Of a DNA stretch of 60,409 nt, positions 38,321 through 46,532 are shown one piece after another. The position numbers and the translations under genes are program-made. Position 1 is the stretch's first letter. Every line of letters begins with the position of its first letter. The notes beneath the pieces were generated by a model that did no database searches, was not told where the DNA came from, and saw nothing but the letters and a program-made list of their open reading frames with translations. Source of the DNA: Clostridia bacterium (GTDB taxonomy: Bacteria > Bacillota > Clostridia > Christensenellales > CAG-917); contig JAQUST010000001.1 of assembly GCA_028710495.1 (NCBI GenBank), positions 93,933 to 154,341 of the forward strand, read 5' to 3'.

Positions 38321-39565
38321 TTATTCAATTATTTCATTACAAACATAATTACACTTATTACATTTCATTTTATCTCCATATGGTAATAATTTATGCTTTT
38401 GCATAATTGAATAACCACAACCACAATATAATAAATGATATGTATTATTATTTGGAATTATATTATACAGAAGGTTGTGGTCTAAGGTTACTACATATCC
38501 ACACGAATAAGTAAAAGTATGATTATATGAATTATATGATACATCATTTTTTACGCATCCACATTCACCAAAATAAAAACATTCCGAACATTCTAAATAA
38601 TGAATGCCTGAAATTACTATATTTTGATTATTATGTGATTCTGTTTTCATGTCATAACAATTCCAGCAAGCTTCATAATGAATTGTATTATCATAAAAAC
38701 CAAGCGAGCGATAATCATGTACGCAGTTACTTGGATCCCCTTTTTCAACCAGTCCAGATATATCAGATGTGATAACTGTGTTGTTTTTAGAAAAATTAAT
38801 TTTATTAAATGTATCATAATATGAAGGATGCGGTTCATAAAATCGAATATCTTCTTGATACATTATATCTTTAATTAAAGCCAAACCTTGCAGCTCATAA
38901 ACTGTAGGAGAATTTAAAAAGTCATACTCTCGATAATAGCCCATTAATGTATTACTGTGATGAGCGTCATTAACTTCATCCAAATCGCCTAAGCCTAAAG
39001 CATGGCCTAATTCATGACCGAATGTTGAATTAGAACTATTTAGCAAATGTATTGTTATTCTACTACCTATTGTATGCATTCTTTGTTCTAAAGGTAGTGA
39101 ATAATCCACAAAAAGTTCACATAAACCAGCATAAGTAAAGCTATTACTAGTAGTAAAATCGACTTTAATATCAGCTGAATTATAATCAGCAATTTCTTCC
39201 AAACAACACAGACTATTATATATATACAATTTCATATTATAATTTGTTACGGCGTCTAGAAATATATATTCATATGCTTTTATTATAATAGGATTAAAAT
39301 CAACAATGCCATCATTATTTTCATCAATTAAATAATTCTGTGGATTAAATGCAAAGGTTAGATTGTTATCAATACTATGATAATATAATAAATCATAATA
39401 GTTGCATTGATCACATTGTTGATCATCAGGAATATTCACATGATTATTCATCCATTTGTATTTATAGTCAAATGAATTAGTTTCATGAGCATATGCAACA
39501 AAAACATCAGATAAAGCTATGCACCAAATAGCAAAAAAAACAAAAATCAAAATAATTTTTTTCAA
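38321..39565 (-). CDS. Secreted zinc metalloprotease (metzincin type) with Cys-rich C-terminus
   Basis: A 414-residue protein with a signal peptide cleaved after about AYA at residue 26. The zinc site is HELGHALGLGD (His184, Glu185, His188, Gly191), with Asp194 where most metzincins have the third His, as in the HExxHxxGxxD class. A Met-turn-like TLMGYY follows near 208. Residues 280-412 carry repeated C-x-C or C-x2-C knuckles (CWNC, CSEC, CGC, CGCG, CNKC) spaced by histidines, probably metal-binding or disulfide modules. The start is TTG after AAAGGG. The gene is much more AT-rich than its neighbours, suggesting transfer. No close family is recognised. Confidence 0.75.
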   Translation of the reverse strand: MKKIILIFVFFAIWCIALSDVFVAYAHETNSFDYKYKWMNNHVNIPDDQQCDQCNYYDLLYYHSIDNNLTFAFNPQNYLIDENNDGIVDFNPIIIKAYEYIFLDAVTNYNMKLYIYNSLCCLEEIADYNSADIKVDFTTSNSFTYAGLCELFVDYSLPLEQRMHTIGSRITIHLLNSSNSTFGHELGHALGLGDLDEVNDAHHSNTLMGYYREYDFLNSPTVYELQGLALIKDIMYQEDIRFYEPHPSYYDTFNKINFSKNNTVITSDISGLVEKGDPSNCVHDYRSLGFYDNTIHYEACWNCYDMKTESHNNQNIVISGIHYLECSECFYFGECGCVKNDVSYNSYNHTFTYSCGYVVTLDHNLLYNIIPNNNTYHLLYCGCGYSIMQKHKLLPYGDKMKCNKCNYVCNEIIE

Positions 39566-39760
39566 AGTTTTTTCCCTTTAAATTTTATTATAATTTTGTA
39601 TGTATTAACTTTTTTAAAAATTAACTGTAAATTTAATTTAAAATAAATTTTTAAATTTGTCAATAGTGATTTTGTTAGTTTATATATATTATTGTAAATA
39701 AATTGAAAAATTGACAACTCCATAATTTCTTAAACTAAAAGTTATTTTCTATAAGCAATT

Positions 39761-39790
39761 AAAATAGGCGCACATGCGTGCGCCTATTTT
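39761..39790 (-). terminator. Terminator after pgi
   Basis: A perfect 13-bp stem AAAATAGGCGCAC / GTGCGCCTATTTT, loop ATGC, 60 bp past the pgi stop. The remaining gap 39566-39850 is AT-rich with nothing else visible. Confidence 0.85.
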
Positions 39791-39850
39791 AATTATTCAA
39801 TTAGATTTTCACCAACCGCAATTTTGTAATTTTTTTATCAATTTCCAAAA

Positions 39851-41248
39851 CTAGATTATGTATTTATCGGATTTTGCAGGAGCAGAGTCCAATTCTTCTT
39901 TTTTCTTTTCATATCCATTGCGGTTGAAAAGTGCGTAAGTTGCATTTTTGCCTTCTTCAACACCCGGTTGATTGAATGTATCAATATTGAGCATTGCACC
40001 GCAATATGCGGTCTGCAACTGAAAGAACATAAGTAGTTGCCCAAAAGTGAAAGCATTGACTTCGGGAAGCATAATTGTGTTGTTCATATGCTTTGAGTGA
40101 GTAAGAGCATATTCTGTTGCAACACGCTCTGTATTGATAAGCTCGCTCATTGTGTGTCCACAAAGGAAGTTGACATCTGGAAATTCTTCTGCACCTTCAG
40201 GTATTTCAACATCACCACGGAATTTTTCGACTCCGATGATTGTCAAAACTTTATCGAAAGGTCCTTCGGTGTATAGTTGAACTTGTGAGTGCTGATCAGT
40301 GACACCAAGTGCTTTGACAGGAGTTTGACCAACGTTGACTGTCTTTTTGTCAAGAGTGACTGCCTTTCCAAGACTTTCGCCCCATAGTTGGCAATACCAG
40401 TCCGCAACATACTTCAAACTGTCGGCATAAGGCATCATAACCGAAATATTCTTGCCTCTCTTCATTGCCATAAATTGCAAAAGCGCTGCCATCAATGCCA
40501 TATTCTCAAAAGGATTTGCACTCTCGCACTTCTTGTCCATATATTCTGCACCTTTGAGCATTGCTTCAATATCAATACCCAAAACTGCCGCAGGGAACAA
40601 TCCAACAGGGCACATTTCTGAGAAACGACCACCAACACTGTCAGGAATAAAGAAAGTTTTGAAGCCCTCTGCTTTTGCAAGCTTAATAAGATTTCCTTTT
40701 TCAGCTGAAGTTGTCGCAACAATGTTTTTAGAATATTTGTCGCCAAGTTTTTCTTTCAATATTTTTGTGATTATAAGATATTGGCTCATAGTTTCCGAAG
40801 TAGCGCCGCTCTTTGTTATGACATTAAACATTGTCTTCTTGACATCAACAACATCAAGGAGAGCAAGCATTCTTTCAGGATCAACATTGTCCTCAACAAA
40901 AAACTTTACACCGCGTTTTTTTGCAGGCAAGTCATTATAGCGCAAATGACATAGTGCTTGAAATGCTGCTGTTGGACCAAGTGCAGAACCGCCAATGCCC
41001 AGCACTACAAAATTATCAAAATTTGAGCGCACGTAATCAGCCGTGTCAATCATATCAGCAACAACATCTGCCTGATTGTAGGGAAGCTCACTCCAACCCA
41101 TCATACCAGTTCCGCGATTTGCTTTGAAAAAATCAAAGGCAGCTTTTGAAGTGTCACCTAAAGCAAATATTTCATCATCTGTGAAACCTTCACTTCCGAT
41201 AAATTTTGCCATCATATTGTTGAAGTCAAATTTAATGTTCTGTCCCAT
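39851..41248 (-). CDS. pgi: Glucose-6-phosphate isomerase
   Basis: Interconverts glucose-6-phosphate and fructose-6-phosphate in glycolysis. The 465-residue protein has two SIS-type sugar-binding domains with GIGGSALGPTAAFQAL, TKSGATSETMSQYLII, the active-site region VGGRFSEMCPVGLFPAA and DQHSQVQLYTEG. A perfect AGGAGG precedes the ATG. It stands as a single transcription unit with its own terminator. Confidence 0.95.
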   Translation of the reverse strand: MGQNIKFDFNNMMAKFIGSEGFTDDEIFALGDTSKAAFDFFKANRGTGMMGWSELPYNQADVVADMIDTADYVRSNFDNFVVLGIGGSALGPTAAFQALCHLRYNDLPAKKRGVKFFVEDNVDPERMLALLDVVDVKKTMFNVITKSGATSETMSQYLIITKILKEKLGDKYSKNIVATTSAEKGNLIKLAKAEGFKTFFIPDSVGGRFSEMCPVGLFPAAVLGIDIEAMLKGAEYMDKKCESANPFENMALMAALLQFMAMKRGKNISVMMPYADSLKYVADWYCQLWGESLGKAVTLDKKTVNVGQTPVKALGVTDQHSQVQLYTEGPFDKVLTIIGVEKFRGDVEIPEGAEEFPDVNFLCGHTMSELINTERVATEYALTHSKHMNNTIMLPEVNAFTFGQLLMFFQLQTAYCGAMLNIDTFNQPGVEEGKNATYALFNRNGYEKKKEELDSAPAKSDKYII

Positions 41249-41364
41249 TTGAATCCTCCTGAAATTTGCAATACCGATATATTAACACACAACGCACAAT
41301 TTGGCGAGTAATTTTTTGTACATTTGAGCAAATATATGCTTTTAAGAAATAAGCTAAAAAATGA

Positions 41365-41391
41365 AAAAATCACCATATATTGATGATTTTT
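41365..41391 (-). terminator. Possible terminator beyond the 24-bp array
   Basis: AAAAATCA and TGATTTTT pair around an 11-base loop; the minus strand continues in T's. It would end transcripts that cross the repeat array from the TIM-barrel gene. Confidence 0.45.
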
Positions 41392-41471
41392 ATGCAAAAA
41401 ACATTGGTTTCGAGAAAATATCAAAGTCTAACTGTGTGAAAATCGGTTTGACATTACCATTTTTTTGTAAT

Positions 41472-41792
41472 TGTAATTCGATTTATTTTATATCGTTGCA
41501 ATTCGGTTTACTTCGTTTTTGAGTTCAATTTGTTTTACAGCTTTGCATCCAGTTTATTTCACAGTTTGCAATTGAAATTTCTTTATAGCCTTATAACCCA
41601 ATTTCTTTACAGCTTGTCAGTTCAATTTGTTTTACAGCTTTGCAATTCGAATTTCTCTGTAGCCTTATAACCCAATTTCTTTACATTTTGTCAATGCAAT
41701 TTGTTTTACAGCTTTACAGTTCAGCTTTCTTTACATCCTTTCAATCCAATTTCCTTAGAGCTTGTGAGTCAAATTTGTTTTACAGCTTTGCC
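41472..41792. repeat. 24-25 bp minisatellite, about 13 degenerate copies
   Basis: Units follow the pattern CAATTTGTTTTACAGCTTTG, with near-exact copies at 41526, 41623, 41697 and 41770 and diverged units between (73-74 bp higher-order spacing). The last copy contains the TIM-barrel gene's final codons and stop. The array fills most of the gene-free region 41249-41779. Confidence 0.85.
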
Positions 41793-42565
41793 ATAATATT
41801 TGAAACATAGTCAACACCTTGTCGCAAATGGTTTATGTCGCGATAATCTTTTGAGTATTGTTCAATCAAAACCGCATCGTCAAATCCACTGTCACGCAAT
41901 GTTTTCAAAAATGTGTCAAAATCAAATATGCCCTCTCCTATTAAACAAGTGTTTCCGCTTTTATCATAATCCGAAATATGAACAGTTTTAAGTCTATTGC
42001 CCATAACTTTCAAATACTCACGCCAATCGACGCCCGACTGCATAGCCTGTTTGATATCCAAACATGCTTTTATGTTCGGAGAATAAGGCAAAAGCTCTTC
42101 AAAAAATTGAGGCGAGTTAAAGTGCGCCCAATGCACATTCTCAAAACATAAATCCACGCCGAAGCTGTTTGCTATTTGCCATAAGTCTTCCGTGCGTTTG
42201 CCCACCCACTCCATATTCATTTTTGATTTTTTTTTCAAACGCGCTTGACCGTGGAAAGTGTAATTTGTAGCGCCCATAATTTTTGCGCATTCAAGAACTT
42301 TTTTGAAATACATTTCACCATCTATACGCGTGCGGTTTGCCAAATTGTATAATTGCGGTTCAAAAGCAAGATTGTAGGCATGTACTGAATGAACTTCAAT
42401 ATCTCCTCTTTTGTCATTGAGATACCAGGCAAATTTTTCATCATACTCCGAAAATGTGGTGAGAAAAATCTCACATATATCTATGCCGAGTTCTCTCATC
42501 AAATCAAATGTATCCTCCGTGTCTGCGCGAAGGAAAAATGTTGCGCTGCTTATTCCTAATTTCAT
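41780..42565 (-). CDS. Sugar phosphate isomerase/epimerase family protein (xylose isomerase-like TIM barrel)
   Basis: A 261-residue AP-endonuclease-2-type TIM barrel. Metal-binding positions are suggested by VHSVHAYN, TFHGQARL, LCFENVHWAHF (Glu), ACLDIKQA (Asp), KTVHISDYD and GEGIFDFDTF with the late Glu in VLIEQYS. Members isomerise or epimerise sugars and inositols; the substrate here cannot be told. No ribosome site is evident, and the region just upstream is a GC-rich 88-bp repeat. Its stop codon lies inside a second, unrelated array. Confidence 0.82.
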   Translation of the reverse strand: MKLGISSATFFLRADTEDTFDLMRELGIDICEIFLTTFSEYDEKFAWYLNDKRGDIEVHSVHAYNLAFEPQLYNLANRTRIDGEMYFKKVLECAKIMGATNYTFHGQARLKKKSKMNMEWVGKRTEDLWQIANSFGVDLCFENVHWAHFNSPQFFEELLPYSPNIKACLDIKQAMQSGVDWREYLKVMGNRLKTVHISDYDKSGNTCLIGEGIFDFDTFLKTLRDSGFDDAVLIEQYSKDYRDINHLRQGVDYVSNIMAKL

Positions 42566-42578
42566 AATGTTTTTTGAG

Positions 42579-42860
42579 TTTGCATATGTTGCTTTTTCTG
42601 TGTTTTGCGCCTTTTATGCGTTTATGTGGGCGTTGGGTTTGTCGCGTCGCTTCTGTTGGCGGTGCGTTGGTGCACGTTGCTTTTTCTGTGTTTTGCGACT
42701 TATATTGCTTTTATGCGGGCGTTGGGTTTATCGCGTCGCTTTTGCCAGACGGTGTTTGCATATGTTGCTTTTTCTGTGTTTTGCGCCTTATATTGCGTTT
42801 ATGTGGGCGTTGGGTTTGTCGCGTCGCTTCTGTTGGCGATGTTTATGTGTGTTGCTTTTG
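42579..42860. repeat. 88-bp tandem repeat, three copies plus a partial
   Basis: Units begin at 42588, 42676 and 42764 with GTTGCTTTTTCTGTGTTTTG; a degenerate fourth starts at 42851. The plus strand is T/G-rich, about half G+C, much higher than the surroundings, and free of stop codons in all three frames. It lies between the hibernation-factor terminator and the TIM-barrel start and fills most of the gap 42566-42946. Confidence 0.9.
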
Positions 42861-42905
42861 CCTTACATTTGCGCCGTGCGTCGCGTTTTGCCGTTTTTAT
42901 AAAGA

Positions 42906-42928
42906 CGCAACCGCTGTTTGCGGTTGCG
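42906..42928 (-). terminator. Hairpin terminator after the hibernation factor gene
   Basis: A perfect 9-bp stem CGCAACCGC / GCGGTTGCG with a five-base loop, followed on the minus strand by TCTTTAT. The T-run is weak, so read-through is possible. Confidence 0.65.
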
Positions 42929-42946
42929 AGATGATTTCAATATGGT

Positions 42947-43333
42947 CTAAAACTCAGGTTTTGGCGGTTCAAAATCTTCCACCACTTCTTCTTTATCTTC
43001 ACGGTCAGCAGCTTCAATCTTTGGATACTCGTTGTGCTTCCCTTTTTTTTTGCCTACCCAAACAGATTTCTTTTTTCCCATTTGCGTTTCAATTCTTGGA
43101 ATAACAACATCCAAATTTTTGTACGGATTTTCGCTTTCAGCTTCCGCGCGAAGTGTGTTAGACCCAAATGTGACAACAAGTTCTGTTTTGTAGCTATTGC
43201 TTGCGAGCGTGACTGTAAATTTTGCTACAGCATCGCCATCAAAGTATTTCTTTAGCTTTCGACACTTTTTGTCTGACATTTTTTTGAGCTGTTCGCTGAA
43301 TGTATAATCCTTGCCAAAGTATTCAATTTTCAT
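42947..43333 (-). CDS. Ribosome hibernation promoting factor, short form (HPF/RaiA family)
   Basis: A 128-residue S30AE-domain protein that binds the 30S decoding centre and stabilises idle ribosomes. The fold is seen as MKIEYFGKDYTFSEQLKKM, a beta strand with KFTVTLASNSYKTELVVTFG and ENPYKNLDVVIPRIETQ. The dimerising C-terminal domain of the usual Firmicutes long form is missing. Instead there is a basic patch (GKKKSVWVGKKKGK) and a 30-residue acidic tail. It has AAGGAGG upstream and its own promoter. Confidence 0.85.
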   Translation of the reverse strand: MKIEYFGKDYTFSEQLKKMSDKKCRKLKKYFDGDAVAKFTVTLASNSYKTELVVTFGSNTLRAEAESENPYKNLDVVIPRIETQMGKKKSVWVGKKKGKHNEYPKIEAADREDKEEVVEDFEPPKPEF

Positions 43334-43364
43334 ATGCTAGCCTCCTTAACAAGTCCTTTTCTAT

Positions 43365-43393
43365 ATTATACTAAAGTTACGTAATCTTTTCAA
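43365..43393 (-). promoter_or_regulatory. Promoter of the hibernation factor gene
   Basis: On the minus strand TTGAAA (43388-43393), 17-bp spacer, TATAAT (43365-43370). Confidence 0.8.
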
Positions 43394-43505
43394 TAGACAA
43401 TTTGAAAATTCAGAATATTTTATTATATTTTTTTTATTATACAAAACCAAATTTTTGCAGTTTTGTGTTATACAAAAGTATATACTTCGGAAATTAGCAT
43501 TAAAC

Positions 43506-43632
43506 AAAAGCTAAAAGCTTTTAGTTAGAATTAATTAAAAGCTAAGTACATTGCAGTTATTATAAATAAAGCGAAGTGCTTTTCAGTTAGAATTAAATAT
43601 ATGCTAAGTGTTTTGCATGTTTGTATTTTATG
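43506..43632. repeat. 31-bp tandem repeat downstream of clpC, four copies
   Basis: Units near 43509, 43540, 43570 and 43602 share GCTAAGTGNTTTNCAGTTAG-like sequence. It fills part of the gap 43334-43710 between the clpC stop and the hibernation-factor promoter; no terminator is visible there. Confidence 0.7.
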
Positions 43633-43710
43633 AAAACTTAGTTCTTAAAAATTTTTGATGTTTTGCAAGCTTTTATTGTATCAAGAGCTTTGCCTCAAAA
43701 GTATTTTTCA

Positions 43711-46350
43711 TCATGCTTTCACAAAAGTAAATTCCTTGTCCACTACATCCACTTTAACGCTATCACCTATAGCAATCTCACTGGACAAGATTTTTTCTGA
43801 AAGTTTGTCCTCAATAAGTCTTTGAATTGTTCTGCGAAGCGGTCTTGCACCATATTCATCACTGAATCCTTCTAAGACCACAAAGTCCTTTGCTGCTTGA
43901 GTAAGTTCAAGTTCAATCCCCTGCTCGTGCAAATGCTTTTTGAGTGAGGTGAACATAATTTCGGAGATTTTCGCAATATCTTCTCTGTCGAGTCTCTTGA
44001 ATGTCACTATATCATCAACACGGTTCAAAAATTCAGGCTTCATAATTTCTTTGAGAGCTGAAGTCTGCACTTCTTTTTGCGCTTCCGTATCGCTCACCGT
44101 TTCGGCTGATGCGTTGAACCCGATTTTATGCGCGGTTTTTGCTTCTGCCGCTCCTGCGTTTGAAGTCATAATTATGATAGTGTTTTTGAAGTTTATTGTT
44201 CTGCCGTGACTATCAGTCAATCTTCCGTCATCCAAGATTTGAAGCAACATATTGAAAACTTCAGGATGCGCCTTTTCAATTTCGTCGAACAAAACAACCG
44301 AATATGGCTTGCGCCTGACTTTTTCGGTAAGTTGACCGCCTTCATCAAATCCCACATAACCCGGAGCTGAGCCTATAAGTTTTGAAACATTTTCCTTTTG
44401 CATATATTCGGACATGTCAAGCCTTATCATAAGGTTTTCGTCACCAAACATAGCTTCCGCAAGCGCTTTTGAAAGTTCAGTCTTGCCAACACCTGTAGGC
44501 CCTAAGAAAATGAATGAACCGATTGGCTTTGTCGGGTCTTTAAGTCCTGCCCTCGCACGCTTGATTGCGCGTGATACAGCAGAAACTGCCTCATCTTGTC
44601 CAATTACGCGTTTATGCAAGGTCTCTTCAAGACTGAGAAGCTTTTCGCTTTCGGTTTCAGTAATTTTTTTGACCGGGACACCGGTCCAGTTTGCAACTAT
44701 TTCTGCAATCTCTTCTTCACCGACAACAAGTTTTGTATTCTGACATTTTGTTTTCCAATCGGCTTCTTGGTGTTCCTTTTGCTCAACCAACTTATCGCGT
44801 TCGCTCTTAAGTTTTTCCGCTATATTGTATTGCTCGTGGCGAACGGCCTCATTCAATTCAAGTTCTGTTTTTTTGATTTTGTCATCAACCTCGCGAATTT
44901 CCTGTGGTGTTGTGAATGAGAAAATTTTCTTGCGTGACGCCGCCTCATCAACCAAATCAATTGCCTTGTCCGGCAAAAAACGGTCTGTTATATATCTGTC
45001 GGACAAAATAGCCGCCGCCGAAAGAGCTTCTTCCGTTATTTCAACTTTATGGTGTTGCTCATATTGTTTTTTGAGTCCTCTCAAAATATCAATGGTTTCT
45101 GACACACTTGGTTGTTCAACAATAATCGGCTGAAAACGGCGTTCAAGTGCGCTGTCCTTTTCTATATGCTTGCGGTATTCATCTATAGTGGTTGCGCCAA
45201 TAGTCTGCATTTCACCTCGAGCAAGCATTGGCTTCAATATGTTTGCAGCATCCAAAGCTCCTTCTGTGCTTCCTCCTGCGCTTACTATTGTGTGGATTTC
45301 ATCAATAAACAATATAATGTTTCCGCTGTTCTTTACAATGTTCAAAGCATTTTTGAATCTTTCTTCAAACTCGCCACGATATTTTGTACCCGCAACTATA
45401 CTTGCCATATCCAGTGAGAATATAATTTTTCCAATCAAAAGCTCTGGCACTTTGCCTGCAACTATAGATTGCGCTAGTCCCTCAACTACTGCTGATTTGC
45501 CTACACCCGGTTCGCCGATAAGCACAGGGTTATTCTTTGTTCTGCGACAAAGCACCTGTATTATTCTTTCTATCTCTTTTCCTCTGCCAATAACAGGGTC
45601 AAGCTTTCCCTCGCGCGCTCTTGCGGTCATATCGACACCGAACTTTTCAAGCTCACCAAGTTTTGATTTTGTATTGGAAGATTTTTGAACTCCAAACGGA
45701 TTTTCAACTTCTCTGCCGTCGTCCTTGAAACTGAACGATGCTTTTGAAGCGGGATTTGTTTGGTTGTCTCCTGTCTGTGAGGTATTTGACATAATAGAGG
45801 CAATTTGCGAAGCTGCGTTATCATTTGATTCATCTTCATCAAGTATAGAATCAAATGCTTTGCCCAGCATCCCCAAAAGCGAATTAAACTCGGATTGAAC
45901 TTCATTTGCTTCCCCACTGTTTGCAGATTTGCCAAGATTGGTTTTCACAACTTTAAAACCTTCATACAGTTCTTCACGCAATCTCTCGCAATCAATTCCA
46001 CATCCTGCAATAATTGTGTACGCCATACTTGAGCGGTCTGACAGTATTGCAAACAGCAAATGCTCTGAGCCGGCAGGAACACGAAGCTTTGAGGCAAGCT
46101 CCAGGGCATAATCACGCATACGAGCAGCTCTTTGCGAAATGCTCACACGATTTGTAAATCCTTTCAATTCAAAAACTTGCAATACCATTTCTGCATTTAC
46201 GCCAAGACTTTCAAGCAACTTTTGAGCTATACACCCTTCAGTAGCAAGCAAACCGTACAACAAATGCTCGGAGAAAATGACTCCCCCGGTTCTTGCGGCA
46301 AGAGTTATAGCATTTTTTTGCGCGTTTTCAAAATTTTCAGTTATTTTCAT
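43711..46350 (-). CDS. clpC: ATP-dependent Clp protease ATP-binding subunit ClpC
   Basis: An AAA+ unfoldase that feeds ClpP and recognises phospho-arginine-tagged proteins. The 879 residues contain the double Clp-N repeat (1-150), a linker, AAA-1 with GEPGVGKSAVVEGLA, a short middle domain with the UVR-type EKLKSERDKLVEQKEH, and AAA-2 with GPTGVGKTELSKALAE. The C-terminus is VDVVDKEFTFVKA. It is the last gene of mcsA-mcsB-clpC. An 18-bp palindrome sits right before its AGGT ribosome site. The usual repressor gene ctsR is not in the cluster. Confidence 0.95.
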   Translation of the reverse strand: MKITENFENAQKNAITLAARTGGVIFSEHLLYGLLATEGCIAQKLLESLGVNAEMVLQVFELKGFTNRVSISQRAARMRDYALELASKLRVPAGSEHLLFAILSDRSSMAYTIIAGCGIDCERLREELYEGFKVVKTNLGKSANSGEANEVQSEFNSLLGMLGKAFDSILDEDESNDNAASQIASIMSNTSQTGDNQTNPASKASFSFKDDGREVENPFGVQKSSNTKSKLGELEKFGVDMTARAREGKLDPVIGRGKEIERIIQVLCRRTKNNPVLIGEPGVGKSAVVEGLAQSIVAGKVPELLIGKIIFSLDMASIVAGTKYRGEFEERFKNALNIVKNSGNIILFIDEIHTIVSAGGSTEGALDAANILKPMLARGEMQTIGATTIDEYRKHIEKDSALERRFQPIIVEQPSVSETIDILRGLKKQYEQHHKVEITEEALSAAAILSDRYITDRFLPDKAIDLVDEAASRKKIFSFTTPQEIREVDDKIKKTELELNEAVRHEQYNIAEKLKSERDKLVEQKEHQEADWKTKCQNTKLVVGEEEIAEIVANWTGVPVKKITETESEKLLSLEETLHKRVIGQDEAVSAVSRAIKRARAGLKDPTKPIGSFIFLGPTGVGKTELSKALAEAMFGDENLMIRLDMSEYMQKENVSKLIGSAPGYVGFDEGGQLTEKVRRKPYSVVLFDEIEKAHPEVFNMLLQILDDGRLTDSHGRTINFKNTIIIMTSNAGAAEAKTAHKIGFNASAETVSDTEAQKEVQTSALKEIMKPEFLNRVDDIVTFKRLDREDIAKISEIMFTSLKKHLHEQGIELELTQAAKDFVVLEGFSDEYGARPLRRTIQRLIEDKLSEKILSSEIAIGDSVKVDVVDKEFTFVKA

Positions 46351-46363
46351 ATTGACCTCATCG

Positions 46364-46381
46364 TGTCACAAACTTGTGACA
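46364..46381. promoter_or_regulatory. Perfect 18-bp palindrome before clpC
   Basis: TGTCACAA and TTGTGACA are exact inverted arms with a two-base centre, 13 bp upstream of the clpC ATG. It is not a CIRCE element or a CtsR direct repeat. It may be an operator or an mRNA hairpin. Confidence 0.6.
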
Positions 46382-46399
46382 TATCGCATTTTTATTGCG

Positions 46400-46500
46400 T
46401 TTATGTTGTCATAGCGACTAATTTTTTTCTGCCATATTGTTTTTTTGCTGTCAAACGACTAATTTTTCTGTCATATTCCGTTTATGTTGTCAAAGCAACT
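46400..46500. repeat. About 40-bp repeat in the mcsB-clpC gap, three copies
   Basis: On the minus strand TTTGACAACATAAACG, TTTGACAGCAAAAAAA and TATGACAACATAAACG recur with 39- and 42-bp steps, two of them followed by AAAATTAGTCG. Confidence 0.65.
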
Positions 46501-46532
46501 TTTTTCTTCCAAGTTGCCACAGCTTCTTAGTT

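Noticed and set aside
41472-41792. CRISPR array
   Set aside because: Units are contiguous and degenerate, with no unique spacers of constant length and no cas genes anywhere in the window. The same holds for the other arrays.
42411-43104. Three overlapping plus-strand open frames (up to 176 codons) over the 88-bp repeat
   Set aside because: The 88-bp period is not a multiple of three, so the same DNA is read in all frames. Openness comes from T/G-rich DNA lacking stops, the products are Cys/Trp/Phe-rich nonsense, and they overlap real genes on the other strand.
45170-45688. 172-codon plus-strand frame opposite clpC
   Set aside because: Antisense shadow of the AAA-1 domain; no ribosome site and no recognisable product.
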